Assembly: GCF_025766255.1 (NCBI RefSeq)
Contig: NW_026516713.1
Coordinates: forward strand, 1 to 64,000
Source of the DNA: Zychaea mexicana
Lineage: Eukaryota; Mucoromycota; Mucoromycetes; Mucorales; Lichtheimiaceae
Direction of reading: 5' to 3'
Length of the DNA: 64,000 nt
Shown: in pieces, positions 54,237 to 64,000 of the stretch
Position numbering within the stretch: the stretch's first letter is position 1
Layout of the letters: the number at the start of each line of letters is the position of its first letter
Notes under the pieces: model-generated
The model's input: only the letters and a program-made list of their open reading frames with translations
Databases searched by the model: none
Told to the model about the DNA's origin: nothing
Made by a program: the position numbers and the translations under genes

Positions 54237-56147
54237 ATGGCGTCCAGACTCTTTCAGCGAGGCAAGCTGTTAACTCCCCTTCTTCGACAACAACATGCTG
54301 CCCGAGACAGTATAATCAAACGTGGAGAGGCAACAGTCAGCAAGCCAGCAAATGAGGTTCGCCTTGAAAAATCGCTCTTTCTACATAACACTCTCTCCTC
54401 CTCTACTACCCCAATGCAACAAAACACAATAACAACCCGTCACTACTGCCAATAGACACGCTCTTCTGGTGGCATGTTTGATTTAAATTAACTTGATTAT
54501 TTATCCGTTAGTTTCCCACCATTGTGCAAGAATATTCAAAATCGTCCCCCGGTCTTTGCAAAATTACTACTTTGCCTAATGGCATTCGGGTCGCTTCCGA
54601 AAGTACACCGGGACATTTCGGCGCGGTGGGTGTATATGTCGACGCAGGCAGCCGATACGAAACTGCAAAGTACCGTGGTGTGAGCCATATCTTGGACCGT
54701 TTAGCTTTCAAGGTAAAGAAACGCATAAGAGGCTAATAGCAATAATCAAAAGAAAAATATTAATAATGAGTGCATAATTATAATTAAACAGAGCACGGCC
54801 AACCGAAGTGCAGACCAAGTTGTAGAAGAACTAGAATCGTTGGGTGGCAATATCATGTGCTCGTCATCGCGTGAATGTATAATGTATCAATCGGCCATTT
54901 TCTCACAAGATCTCGAACGCGTCGTATCACTTTTCTCAGACGTGGTATGCAATCCAACGATCGCGCCTGACGAAGTAGACGAGCAACGCATGACAGCCAT
55001 GTACGAGATTGAGGAGATCTGGTCCAAGCCTGAAATGATCTTGCCCGAGATCTTGCACACGGTCGCTTACCAAGGTAACACGCTTGGCAATCCGCTCTTG
55101 TGTCCTCCTGAAAACCTTGAATCCATGTCGTCCGAACTGATCAAGGGCTATATGAAGGATTGGTACCGCCCTGAGCGTATGGTGATTGCTGCATGTGGTG
55201 CTGAACACGATCAGGTTGTACGATTGGCCAACAAGTACTTTGGTCATCTTGCTAAATCCCAGGAACCTCTGTTGGATTCTGTTGAGACACATGCTGAAGC
55301 ACTTCGTCGTCAGGCAGCAGCCGCCACATCTACGGATCCTTCAGACAAGCCATCGATTGTCAAGTCGCTCTTTTCTTCGTCGTCGTCCAAGCAACAGAAA
55401 GAGCCTAGCAACGTATACGATATGGCTACGCAACCAGCCCACTATACCGGCGGCAACACTTTCTTGGATGTCGGCTTGGAAGCAGCACCCTTGACGCATG
55501 TCTACGTTGCATTTGAAGGTCTTTCCATAAACGATTCAGACATTTACTCTTTGGCAACGCTCCAGATCCTCCTTGGTGGTGGTGGCTCCTTCTCTGCTGG
55601 TGGTCCCGGCAAGGGCATGTACTCTCGTCTCTTTACGAATGTCCTGAACCAACATTATTGGGTCGAGTCGTGCCAGGCATTCAATCATTGCTACACCGAC
55701 TCGGGTCTGTTCGGTATCGCCGGCTCATGTCGACCTGAATATGCAAATGCCTTGCTAGAGGTCATCTGCCGAGAGTTGGACCTTGTATCGCGCAGTGACG
55801 TTATGGCACATTTAGCTGTAAACGCGCAAGAGCTGAGCCGTGCCAAGAACCAGCTCAAGAGCTCGTTGTTGATGAATTTGGAGAGCCGCATGGTGCAGCT
55901 CGAGGATTTGGGACGACAGGTGCAAGTTCATGGCAAGAAGACCGGTATCGATGAAATGCTGGAACATATCGATCGTGTGGATGTCCCTGAACTCCAGCGG
56001 GTTGCTTCCCGGATTGTGCGCGGTGCTGTAGGCGTAACAAGCGGTGGGTCTGGTAAAGCCACTGTTGTTGTCCAGGGCCATCTTCGTGGCCTTACGGATG
56101 TGAACCGTGTGGTTGAGAAATACGGATTGGGCTCAGGACAACAGTAA
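54237..56147 (+). CDS. MAS2: Mitochondrial processing peptidase alpha subunit
   Basis: Non-catalytic, substrate-binding subunit of the matrix protease that removes presequences (M16 family). N-terminus [20 protein letters not shown] is itself a presequence. Exon 2 begins near 54512 with [40 protein letters not shown] and [14 protein letters not shown]; the zinc motif HxxEH of the beta subunit is replaced by HILDRL, as expected for alpha. The last exon covers [20 protein letters not shown] onward, including the glycine-rich loop [19 protein letters not shown] that grips presequences. The first intron's donor is uncertain: AG|GTTCGC near 54358 gives an in-frame join, but reading on meets a stop at about 54453. 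Confidence 0.93.
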
Positions 56148-56452
56148 AAGAAAGAAAAAGGTAGTTTAGCTTATAATAATACCTTGTTCAATGTCCAAAA
56201 ACCCTTTCATTTAAACGCACACGGCTTCTTTCTCTCACAATTTTCTTGTACATATACTCTCCCTTATCGATCGAAGAAAAATTATAGACTCTTTTTGGTC
56301 AGAAGCCTTCGCTTCTTGTCTCCTCCCTCTGTATTATTCGTGTCCGCCATTTGTAGCATTTGAACCAGCGCTCAACCAGATCGTTTTAGTCTGCTCTGCA
56401 CCTCCCTTCTCTGCACGAATCACTCTCCACCTCCCCTTTAAAATCCCACAAA

Positions 56453-59400
56453 ATGTCACTTGAGCAGAAGAAACGAGTTTGCTATTTTTATGACGGTAAA
56501 TTTGAAACGCGTGCAGAATCGTTTTTGCGGAACTCGCAGCTTTTGTCTCTTTATGAACCGTTTTATTGACAACAATGACTATTGCGGTGTAATATTATAT
56601 TGATAATAACAATTTAGCCAATGTTGGAAACTACCATTATGGACCTGGCCATCCCATGAAACCCCACCGCATTCGAATGTGTCACGGGCTTGTAATGAAT
56701 TATGGCCTTTATAAAAAGATGGAGATCTATGTGAGTATATAGGAAACGCGCGTTAATGAAGGGAGAACAGGGCGAGAAAGCGTAAGGGGAAAGGAGCTGA
56801 CGATCAATCGTTGTTGTTTTTTTTCGTGTCCGGTACTATGTAGCGCGCCAAACCTGCCAACAAGTGGGAGATGACTCAATTCCATACGGACGACTACATT
56901 GACTTTCTATCGCGTGTCACGCCTGAAAACATGGAACAATATCCTAAAGAACAAGCAAAATGTGTGTATATACATTTTCTACACCTGTTCATCTGATATA
57001 CTGTTGGATTGCTGCTGATATTACCTTTTATAGTTAATGTAGGAGACGATTGCCCTGTTTTCGAAGGATTGTTTGAATACTGTGGACTCAGTGCTGGTGG
57101 ATCTATGGGTATTTGATATTTTTATATTTGCGGATAAAACACAATGGCATAGTGTAGTGATAATGGATCCCTTTTGACGAATGTTGCTTAAATTAATAAT
57201 GTAGAGGGCGCTGCACGACTGAACCGCGGCTTGTGTGACATTGCCATCAATTGGGCTGGCGGTTTGCACCACGCAAAGAAGGCAGAGGCATCCGGATTCT
57301 GTTATGTAAATGATATCGTGCTTGGCATTTTGGAATTATTACGATACTATGCCCGTGTGTTGTACATCGACATTGACGTGCATCATGGTGATGGTGTGGA
57401 AGAAGCCTTCTACACTACCGATCGTGTCATGACCGTTAGTTTCCACAAATACGGCGAGTTTTTCCCTGGCACGGGTGAACTCAAGGTCAGTGATCTTTTT
57501 GTCTTTAGGAGAAAGGATAGAAAAGAAAGGAAGAAAGGAAATAAGGGAATGAACAAGGAGGAAAGAGGAAGAAAAAGAAAAAGGAAGGCCTCGTCATATC
57601 GAGGGGAATGAATGCACTAATGTTGGTGATGTAGGACGTGGGAGCTGGCCGAGGAAAATACTATAGCGTAAACTTCCCACTACGCGACGGAATCGATGAC
57701 GAAAGCTACAAATCTGTTTTTGAGCCGGTAAATACTTTGGCTGTTCTTGATTATTTCATACGATGAATAAAGATCAGTAGGGAAAAAGATGTGTCTTTAC
57801 TAACCGAAACATTTGGATAGACAATTGAAAAAGTGGTTGAATGGTACCAGCCATCTGCTATCGTTCTACAATGTGGTGGTGACTCGCTAAGTGGTGATAA
57901 GTTGGGTTGCTTCAACCTGTCGATGAAGGGGCACGCCAATTGCGTAGAATTTGTGAAGAAGTTCAATTATCCTACTCTTGTGCTTGGTGGAGGAGGCTAC
58001 ACAATGCGCAACGTTGCAAGAGCATGGGCATATGAAACCGGTGTTGTAGTAGGCGAAGATATTGGACCAGGTAATAATAAGCACCATATCAAGTCATCAT
58101 ATAAGCTATGTGTCTTGTGCACTGACATGTCTATCGGATTAGAAATGCCGTACAACGACTACTATGAGTATTTTGGCCCCGATTACAGATTGGACGTGCG
58201 CCCAAGCAATATGGAGAACATGAACACCCAAGATTACCTGGAAAAGATAAAGTAGGTGCTTCAATACATGTCGATCGTGCGCACATACAGCATCATCGTC
58301 CCCCCTTTTTTGTTTGTGTGCAATATTTTATTCTCGATTGCTAAACTATCATTTGAGAATCTAGGGTACAAGTGTTCGAGAATCTTTCAAGGACGATGTT
58401 TGCTCCTAGTGTCCAGATGCAAGGTAAGTTTGTGTTTGTATGTGCACGTATCATAATCAAAGGTTATGGAGTATAGATGAGTGCATGCATCGTCATAACT
58501 AATATCATACAAACGATCATCATATCATTATCATATGTAACAAATATAGATGTCCCTGGTGACCAATATGCATCGGACGATGAGGATGAAGAAGATGCCG
58601 ATGACCGCTATCCCCGTAAGTATAAGCTTGATGATAGAAGTTTTCCTACCCTTCTTCCTTTCCCCCACCCCCCCCCCACCCTTTTCCTTTTTACTTGTTT
58701 ATACTCCCTTTTCCTCTTTACTCGTTTTTTATCTCCCGGATCCCCTCCGCATCCCTTTGAAACTTCACCATTTTAGGGTCCTGAAACTCATGATTATGCA
58801 GAATCTTTCTGGGATAGACGCATCGTACCCGATAATGAATTCTACGATTCCGACGAGGGTGAAGCACAAGGCACCGTACAAAACTTAAGTAGTCGACATT
58901 ATCAAAACTACGGTCGTGTTGATTACGAAAATTATGACGGCGACGAAAGCGACGGCAACCGAATGAATGGTGGTGGAAGCAAAACAAACAGCATTGATCA
59001 CACACGCGCTTCATCGTCAAGTGTTGAAGATCGAATGGAAGGGGTGGAAATGACCCAAGAAGAAGAACAGCAGATTGAGGAGACTTTACTCGCCCATAAA
59101 GTCAAGGAAGAACCCCACGAAAGTAGCAGTAATAACAATAACAATAGCAATATTAATGATACGGCGCCTCATGATAGAGAGGAAAGACAAGAAGAAGCGT
59201 TAGGGGCAAATGCAGACTCGGACACAAGCATGAAAGAGGAAATAGAGCCTGGTAAGTGGAGTAAACGAAGAGAGTGAAGAGGAAAGGGCTGCTTTCCTTG
59301 TTCATGCAAAGACATGCAAGAAAAATTAATCGAGTGCAGTAGTAACAGCACAAGCACCACCAGCACCAGAAGTAACGATAGCAGAAGCACCAGCAGAACA

Positions 59401-59950
59401 AACTACAGGGCAATCTGAAAAAGATCACGAAGCACCAGCACCGGGACCCGCAGAACAAACAAACGAGCAATCAGAGAAAGATCAAGAAGCACAAGCATCC
59501 TCATCATCAATAACGGCACAAGCATCAGGAGAAGCGACGGGGGAAGGGAACACCCCCGCACAGACTTCCTCTCACAAAAAGAATAATGCTGGAACAGCTA
59601 TGGAAAGTGAAGAAGAGGGCGAGGTCATTTCTTCCGGGAAATCTGTTTCTCCTGGTCCATCACGGCAGCAGCAGCAACAACCGCAAGAACAGGCGCAACA
59701 AAAACCTGAACGAGAGCCAGATCAACAGGAGCAGCAACAGCAACCACAGGAACAACAACAATCTGAGGCAGTTGCGGCTGCAGTTGCCTCAGCAGTAGCA
59801 TCCACGGTCATTGCACCCCTTCATCCCACGCCAACTTCTCCCAAAACGGACACATCATCCCAGGTTGTTCCAGAGGCACAGGAAGAAGAGGAAGCAGCAG
59901 CGCCCGTAGGAAAGAGCAGTGTTCTGGAAGACGGCGAGATTGAGGATTAG
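56453..59950 (+). CDS. RPD3: Class I histone deacetylase, Rpd3-like
   Basis: Zinc-dependent deacetylase of Sin3/Rpd3-type corepressor complexes in the nucleus. More than ten exons: [74 protein letters not shown] with [24 protein letters not shown], then [17 protein letters not shown] (Asp/His zinc ligands), [40 protein letters not shown] and [40 protein letters not shown] and [19 protein letters not shown] place it with Rpd3/HDAC1. After [20 protein letters not shown] comes a long acidic, then Gln/Ala/Pro-rich tail ending VLEDGEIED, longer than the tails of yeast Rpd3 or HDAC1. Introns inside the tail (near 58615-58790 and 59252-59340) were placed by frame. Confidence 0.93.
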
Positions 59951-60722
59951 AATTTTTTGCATCTGGAAAAAAATGGAAAAGAGGGCCCGAACACCTCATT
60001 TCTCTGTCCCACACTCGCTTTGCCCTTAGGACTGATGAAATAGGGTGAAGAAATAAATAATAATAGTCAAAATAAGCGTGATGGTATTGTTCTGCCCGCT
60101 GAGCGCTTCTCATTAAGGTTATCAACAGACAATACTGCGCTTACCAGTTTTGTTTTTGCTGCAAGGGACTATGAAGTCGTGCACACAGCTCGGATTACTG
60201 TTTAACAAGGTTCATGCACATATGAACTTATTGAATGCAGCGCACATACTCACTACACCGACTTAGTAGATCTGCAGCCTTAATTAACCCACTTGTACAT
60301 CGTGAAGAAAAACGCCAAATTTTTAAGGAAGATGTATGTAATATCTAACAAGTTGAGGCGTTTTCCAACTACTATCTATTACTATTGGATACTTTTTGCT
60401 ACCCCAGATTGATCTGCGAAGAGAGGCAAATCAAGTTTTTTATAACAAAGCTGCCAGACTTCCGTCTGTCTTCCTTTATTTTTCCCGGGCAAACCAGGAT
60501 CCTACATTTTAATATCCATATATTACTTATACCTTCACGTTTCTGCAGAAAACCAAAACGTGTTTGCAAGTCGCTGATAGAGTTAACTCTCTCAAACAAA
60601 AAGGTGCCGGTTCAAGTTAGGCAAGGAGCAAATGAACTCGTCTACAGTATGTGAAGAAAAAGCTGGCTAGCGTATAACCAACCCCCTTCATTTTGATAGA
60701 ACGTGAATTGATGAGTTCTCGC

Positions 60723-60750
60723 CACACACACGCACACACACACACACACA
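60723..60750. repeat. (CA)n microsatellite
   Basis: CA dinucleotide tract with one CG interruption. Confidence 0.9.
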
Positions 60751-61406
60751 GAAAAAAGACATCGTATCTCACAAGCTTCTTTTTGCTCCTAGTGCAAAAA
60801 GATTCCCCCTCTGTCCCCCTTCTTTCCTCTCCCTTGGTCCATAACCGAATGGGAGATTATGCTCCAGTTAAAAAGAAGTCGCCATAAATGAAGCACGGTG
60901 AATGTGATAGGAGGATACCAACGGTTATTCTATTTACGCGAAATTGAATGGATTGCCTGGGAAACCAGAAAGAAGAGAAAAAGAGGAAGTGAAAGGAGGT
61001 CAAGGGGTTGGACAAGGGAAAAGCGGGGAAAAATAGGAAGAGCAGTAGTAGCAGCAACAGCGAAAAGGGCATAAAGAATAAGAGAGAGTGGGAGAAACTA
61101 AGCCGTTACAATCCATACTGGGCACCTTATTTTTTTCACCCCCTGCAGCACATGTATGCTTCGACTACTTGGCCGGTTTGTTTGTGCGTGTATGCACTTC
61201 AGTCCATAATTCCTACCGTAAAAAGTGACTTGGGTGGTGCTTATCAGCCGCGTGGTTCCCAGGATTATACCTCGGAGGACGTTAAAAGGGGGGGGTTTCT
61301 CTCGTCGTCGAGCTAGCACTACTTTGCGTATAATACTTTGTTTTATTTTTACATCCACTCGTCCTCAGTGGTGTACACCAGGCTTATGTGTTACCGTTTT
61401 AATGCC

Positions 61407-61434
61407 GATGATGATGATGATGATGATGATGATG
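61407..61434. repeat. (GAT)9 microsatellite
   Basis: Nine GAT units, uninterrupted, in the leader or promoter side of the kinase gene. Confidence 0.9.
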
Positions 61435-61775
61435 GTTTGCATGGTGTTACCGATAGACACTATATAAGTGCATCAATAAGTAGATTTGCATAGAAGCCGG
61501 GAGGAGCGTGGACGCTTTTGGTAGTAAAGAAATAGGGAGGCTAAGGGGAGCAGGGGAAAACCTTTCCGCTCCTATGTATTTTTCTCTCTAACTCTAACTC
61601 TATCTATCTCACTATTTCGCGCTAAGGGGCTCTTCCTTCTACACGGACCGTGTTCCTTTTTCTAGCCAAGGTAATTTAGCTGGTACTCACACGTCAAAAT
61701 CTGTATATATATCGGCACTTGTAGCGCAAAAAAAAAAGATGAAACACATCAAATAATTAAAACAACTATTATACA

Positions 61776-63137
61776 ATGGCGCCAACTACTGCAGCCTCAA
61801 CCACACCAGTTAATCCAAAATCCCTTTTGAACACTTTTATCGACAGGCGATCTATTCAGCTTGTTTCACTGCTTGGTGTCGGTGCCTACGGTATCGTCTA
61901 CCTTGGCGTCCACGTCCCCACCAGCCGACGATATGCAGTAAAACTCATCACGAAACCAGATTCAGCCGAAAACGAAATCGAACTTCACGCACGCGCATCA
62001 GGTCACGGAAATGTGCTTACACTTGAAAAAGTGGTTCGCGAAAATGGTCGAACATATATCGTTCTCGAATATGCATCTGGCGGCGACTTATTCTCTGCGA
62101 TCACACAACAACAAGGCATTGCTGGCAACAACCGAGCTATCAAGCACATTTTCCTTCAGATCTTAGACGCCGTACACCACTGCCATCAAGTGGGCATTGC
62201 TCACCGAGACTTAAAACCTGAAAACGTTCTGATGTTTTCCAATATGCAAGTCAGACTCGCCGACTTTGGTCTGGCCACCACACAATCCGTCTCTAACGAG
62301 TTCGGCTGTGGATCTAGCTTTTACTTCTCGCCCGAGTGTCAAGGTCAGTTGGTCAAGAACAATGAGCGTGTCAAGGGCTACAGCACCTATCAGAACGATA
62401 TCTGGAGCTTGGGTGTCATTCTTGTCAATCTTACTGCTGGTCGGAACCCATGGCGCCAGGCAACTATGAAAGATCCTACCTTCTCCACCTATGTCAAGAA
62501 GCCCCGTGGATTTTTTAAGTCTATCTTGCCTTCCATCTCAGATGAATTGAACGAGCTCTTGTCGCGCATTTTTTGCTTGGATCCTGCTCGTCGTATTTCT
62601 CTTCCAGAATTGCATCTGCGCGTTGCGCGCATGCGATCGTTCACCACTGCCAATAATATCACATCGTCATCGGCCAAAGTTCCACATACTCCTGTAACTG
62701 TCCCAGCTCCTGTCGCTGTTGCGTCTCCCCAACCTGCCACCTTGAAATACACTCGATCGCTCATGTATACCCTTTGCAACTACATTGACGGCTTCAGCGA
62801 CGAAGAAGACACACAAGCAACATTCGAGCCAAGTACCTTGCGCGTCGCTGCCGACACAGCACCCAAAAATAACAACTTCAACACCAAACACACAGTCATT
62901 CGCTCGGTACAAGTACCAGCAACAACACCTTATCCACCACCGTCATCGCGCTTGCCCCCTACTCCTCCCTCTCCTTGCTTCTCATCATCACCTTGCTCCT
63001 CCGTCTCTTCACTGACTTCGTCACCTGAATATCCCTCAACGCCACGCGCTGCTGCTATTCAGCTGACCGAGAAAATGGAAATTGATTTTCCTGCCGATCT
63101 TGGCTTTTCACGATACCGTCTTTATAATCATGCTTAG
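61776..63137 (+). CDS. Serine/threonine protein kinase, Ran1/Pat1-like
   Basis: Single exon, 453 residues. Kinase domain about residues 27-290: glycine loop GVGAYG (34-39), ATP Lys in YAVKLI (Lys56), helix-C Glu in ENEIEL, catalytic HRDLKPEN (143-150, Asp145), DFG (163-165), FSPE (184-187) and NDIWSLGVILVNLTAGRNPW. The overall pattern (FGCGSSFYFSPECQG, TYQNDIWSLG) is that of fungal Ran1/Pat1, Sks1 and Vhs1 kinases, which link nutrient state to mating, meiosis or filament growth. All catalytic residues are present. The C-terminal part (from about 290) is Ser/Pro/Thr-rich, low complexity, and ends MEIDFPADLGFSRYRL. Possible TATA near 61704. Confidence 0.9.
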   Translation: MAPTTAASTTPVNPKSLLNTFIDRRSIQLVSLLGVGAYGIVYLGVHVPTSRRYAVKLITKPDSAENEIELHARASGHGNVLTLEKVVRENGRTYIVLEYASGGDLFSAITQQQGIAGNNRAIKHIFLQILDAVHHCHQVGIAHRDLKPENVLMFSNMQVRLADFGLATTQSVSNEFGCGSSFYFSPECQGQLVKNNERVKGYSTYQNDIWSLGVILVNLTAGRNPWRQATMKDPTFSTYVKKPRGFFKSILPSISDELNELLSRIFCLDPARRISLPELHLRVARMRSFTTANNITSSSAKVPHTPVTVPAPVAVASPQPATLKYTRSLMYTLCNYIDGFSDEEDTQATFEPSTLRVAADTAPKNNNFNTKHTVIRSVQVPATTPYPPPSSRLPPTPPSPCFSSSPCSSVSSLTSSPEYPSTPRAAAIQLTEKMEIDFPADLGFSRYRLYNHA

Positions 63138-64000
63138 ATTTTCCTTTTTCTCCTTTCCTTTACATACACCCTTCTGTAAGATTATAATTGATTACATACA
63201 TTTTTTTCTTCTTCTTTACACTACACTACCCTATACACTTTCGTTTTTATACACAATATCTGGTGTTTGATATCAATAGCAATTGATACTAGCTCCTTCT
63301 TATAATATTAAGATCAAACAATTACATGCTCTAATCGTTAATAATAAAATGCTACGAAGTAATTGCTGCCACTACTTTACGATAAGTTCAACACATGCTT
63401 TAAGGTCTTTTTTACTCTGTAATTTGAACGCTATTTGCGTTCCGGAAACTTTTGTGTCCACTAACATCCTCGTCTTTTTCTCTCTCTTTTTCCTATTCCT
63501 CCCTTCTCCCCTTTTCAATCCTTCTTCTTCTTCTTGTTCACCCTCCAGGAGATTCCCTCTTCTGCTTTTTTTAGCAATCTTTTTTTTTAGAATTTCAATC
63601 GATCGCGAACAAACATCGTAGACCACGTTGCATTTGGGGGCATATTGTTTGTTGATCGTCAACGTACGTACGTAAATGATCAATGTCTTTTATATCATCA
63701 CAAATTCTTTAATGATAAAGTCGATTTATTTATCACTTCTGATGATAACAATAATTATTATTTATACAGTGATTATGCACTATAATTATCCGCATTCAAA
63801 GACTATTACATCTACGCACGAAGTTCCAATATAATTGTGGTATATAGAACGGTGTCATATACATACTTTAAAGTCTGTTGGGTTTAGGGTTGAGAGAATG
63901 TTCGATTTGAGTAACCCTCACCCAAGCTATTATGACCGCGTGTGACGTCGACGATCTATCAAATCGTCATTTTTTCATAATGGCAAGCGCGCTCTCCATG
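63138..64000. other. Intergenic, 3' flank of kinase gene
   Basis: AT-rich and pyrimidine-rich sequence to the window end. The 112-codon frame at 63283-63621 is low complexity and is not supported as a gene. Confidence 0.5.

Larger units (their letters stand above)
59951..61775. other. Intergenic with CA and GAT microsatellites
   Basis: About 1.8 kb between the deacetylase and the kinase. Contains a (CA)n tract at 60723-60750, a (GAT)n tract at 61407-61434, and a TATA-like TATATATAT near 61704-61712 about 65 bases before the kinase start. No supported gene. Confidence 0.55.

Noticed and set aside
63883..63892. TTTAGGGTTG, telomere-like
   Set aside because: A single partial unit without tandem repetition; chance.
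1..64000. CRISPR arrays, operons, rRNA or tRNA genes, tandem gene clusters for secondary metabolism
   Set aside because: None seen. The genes are individually promoted, intron-containing and functionally mixed, as in a nuclear fungal chromosome.

Overview
The window is eukaryotic nuclear DNA, almost certainly from a fungus. Most genes are cut by many short GT-AG introns (about 50-100 bases), and the set includes a Zn2Cys6 transcription factor, Rpd3-type deacetylase, fungal folate synthase, Ran1-type kinase and BCS1. A RUS/DUF647 gene, both Ragulator subunits LAMTOR1 and LAMTOR2, a Mutator-like transposase with an OTU protease domain and a Tc1-like transposase remnant make an early-diverging (Mucoromycota-like) fungus the best guess; the genus cannot be read from the sequence. 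No rRNA, tRNA, CRISPR array or operon was found.

Layout. 1-9.7 kb: glutaryl-CoA dehydrogenase (+), aldehyde dehydrogenase (-), RUS-family protein (-). 9.8-14.9 kb: eIF3j (+), mitochondrial IF3 (+), M28 transferrin-receptor-like peptidase (-). 16-24.4 kb: UPF0014/FetB-like membrane protein (-), dihydrofolate synthase (-), DNA primase small subunit (+), COP9 subunit 4 (+). 25-34 kb: two paralogous alpha/beta hydrolases in opposite orientation, both ending in PTS1-like tripeptides; between them a Rab18-like GTPase, LAMTOR1 and a LYR-motif protein. 34.6-42.3 kb: BCS1-like AAA ATPase (-), mitochondrial aconitase (+), ARFRP1/Arl3-like GTPase (-). 42.5-47.2 kb: transposon island with a Tc1-like transposase remnant and a Mutator-like element with 103-bp terminal inverted repeats. 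47.25-54 kb: Zn2Cys6 factor (+), G-patch protein (+), LAMTOR2 (-), bacterial-type cytidylate kinase (+), p24/Emp24 cargo receptor (-). 54.2-64 kb: mitochondrial processing peptidase alpha (+), Rpd3 histone deacetylase (+), Ran1-like kinase (+).

The genes are mainly housekeeping: mitochondrial metabolism and biogenesis (GCDH, IF3, aconitase, BCS1, MPP-alpha, LYR protein), vesicle traffic and lysosomal/TORC1 signalling (Rab18, ARFRP1, Emp24, LAMTOR1/2), nucleotide, folate and DNA synthesis (DHFS, CMP kinase, primase) and regulation (CSN4, HDAC, Zn cluster, kinase). Several pairs are divergent with 140-170 bp between start codons, so promoters are probably shared; others converge with as little as 18 bp between stop codons.

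The most notable points are the Mutator-like element, whose right end lies 44 bp upstream of a transcription factor start codon; its OTU-protease fusion and apparent frame breaks; two inferred GC-AG introns; 15- and 16-base microexons; an intron-containing bacterial-type CMP kinase; and the peroxisomal-signal hydrolase paralogs. I saw no clearly undescribed multi-gene system. Exon borders were inferred by eye from splice motifs and protein-family continuity; gene spans run from start codon to stop codon.
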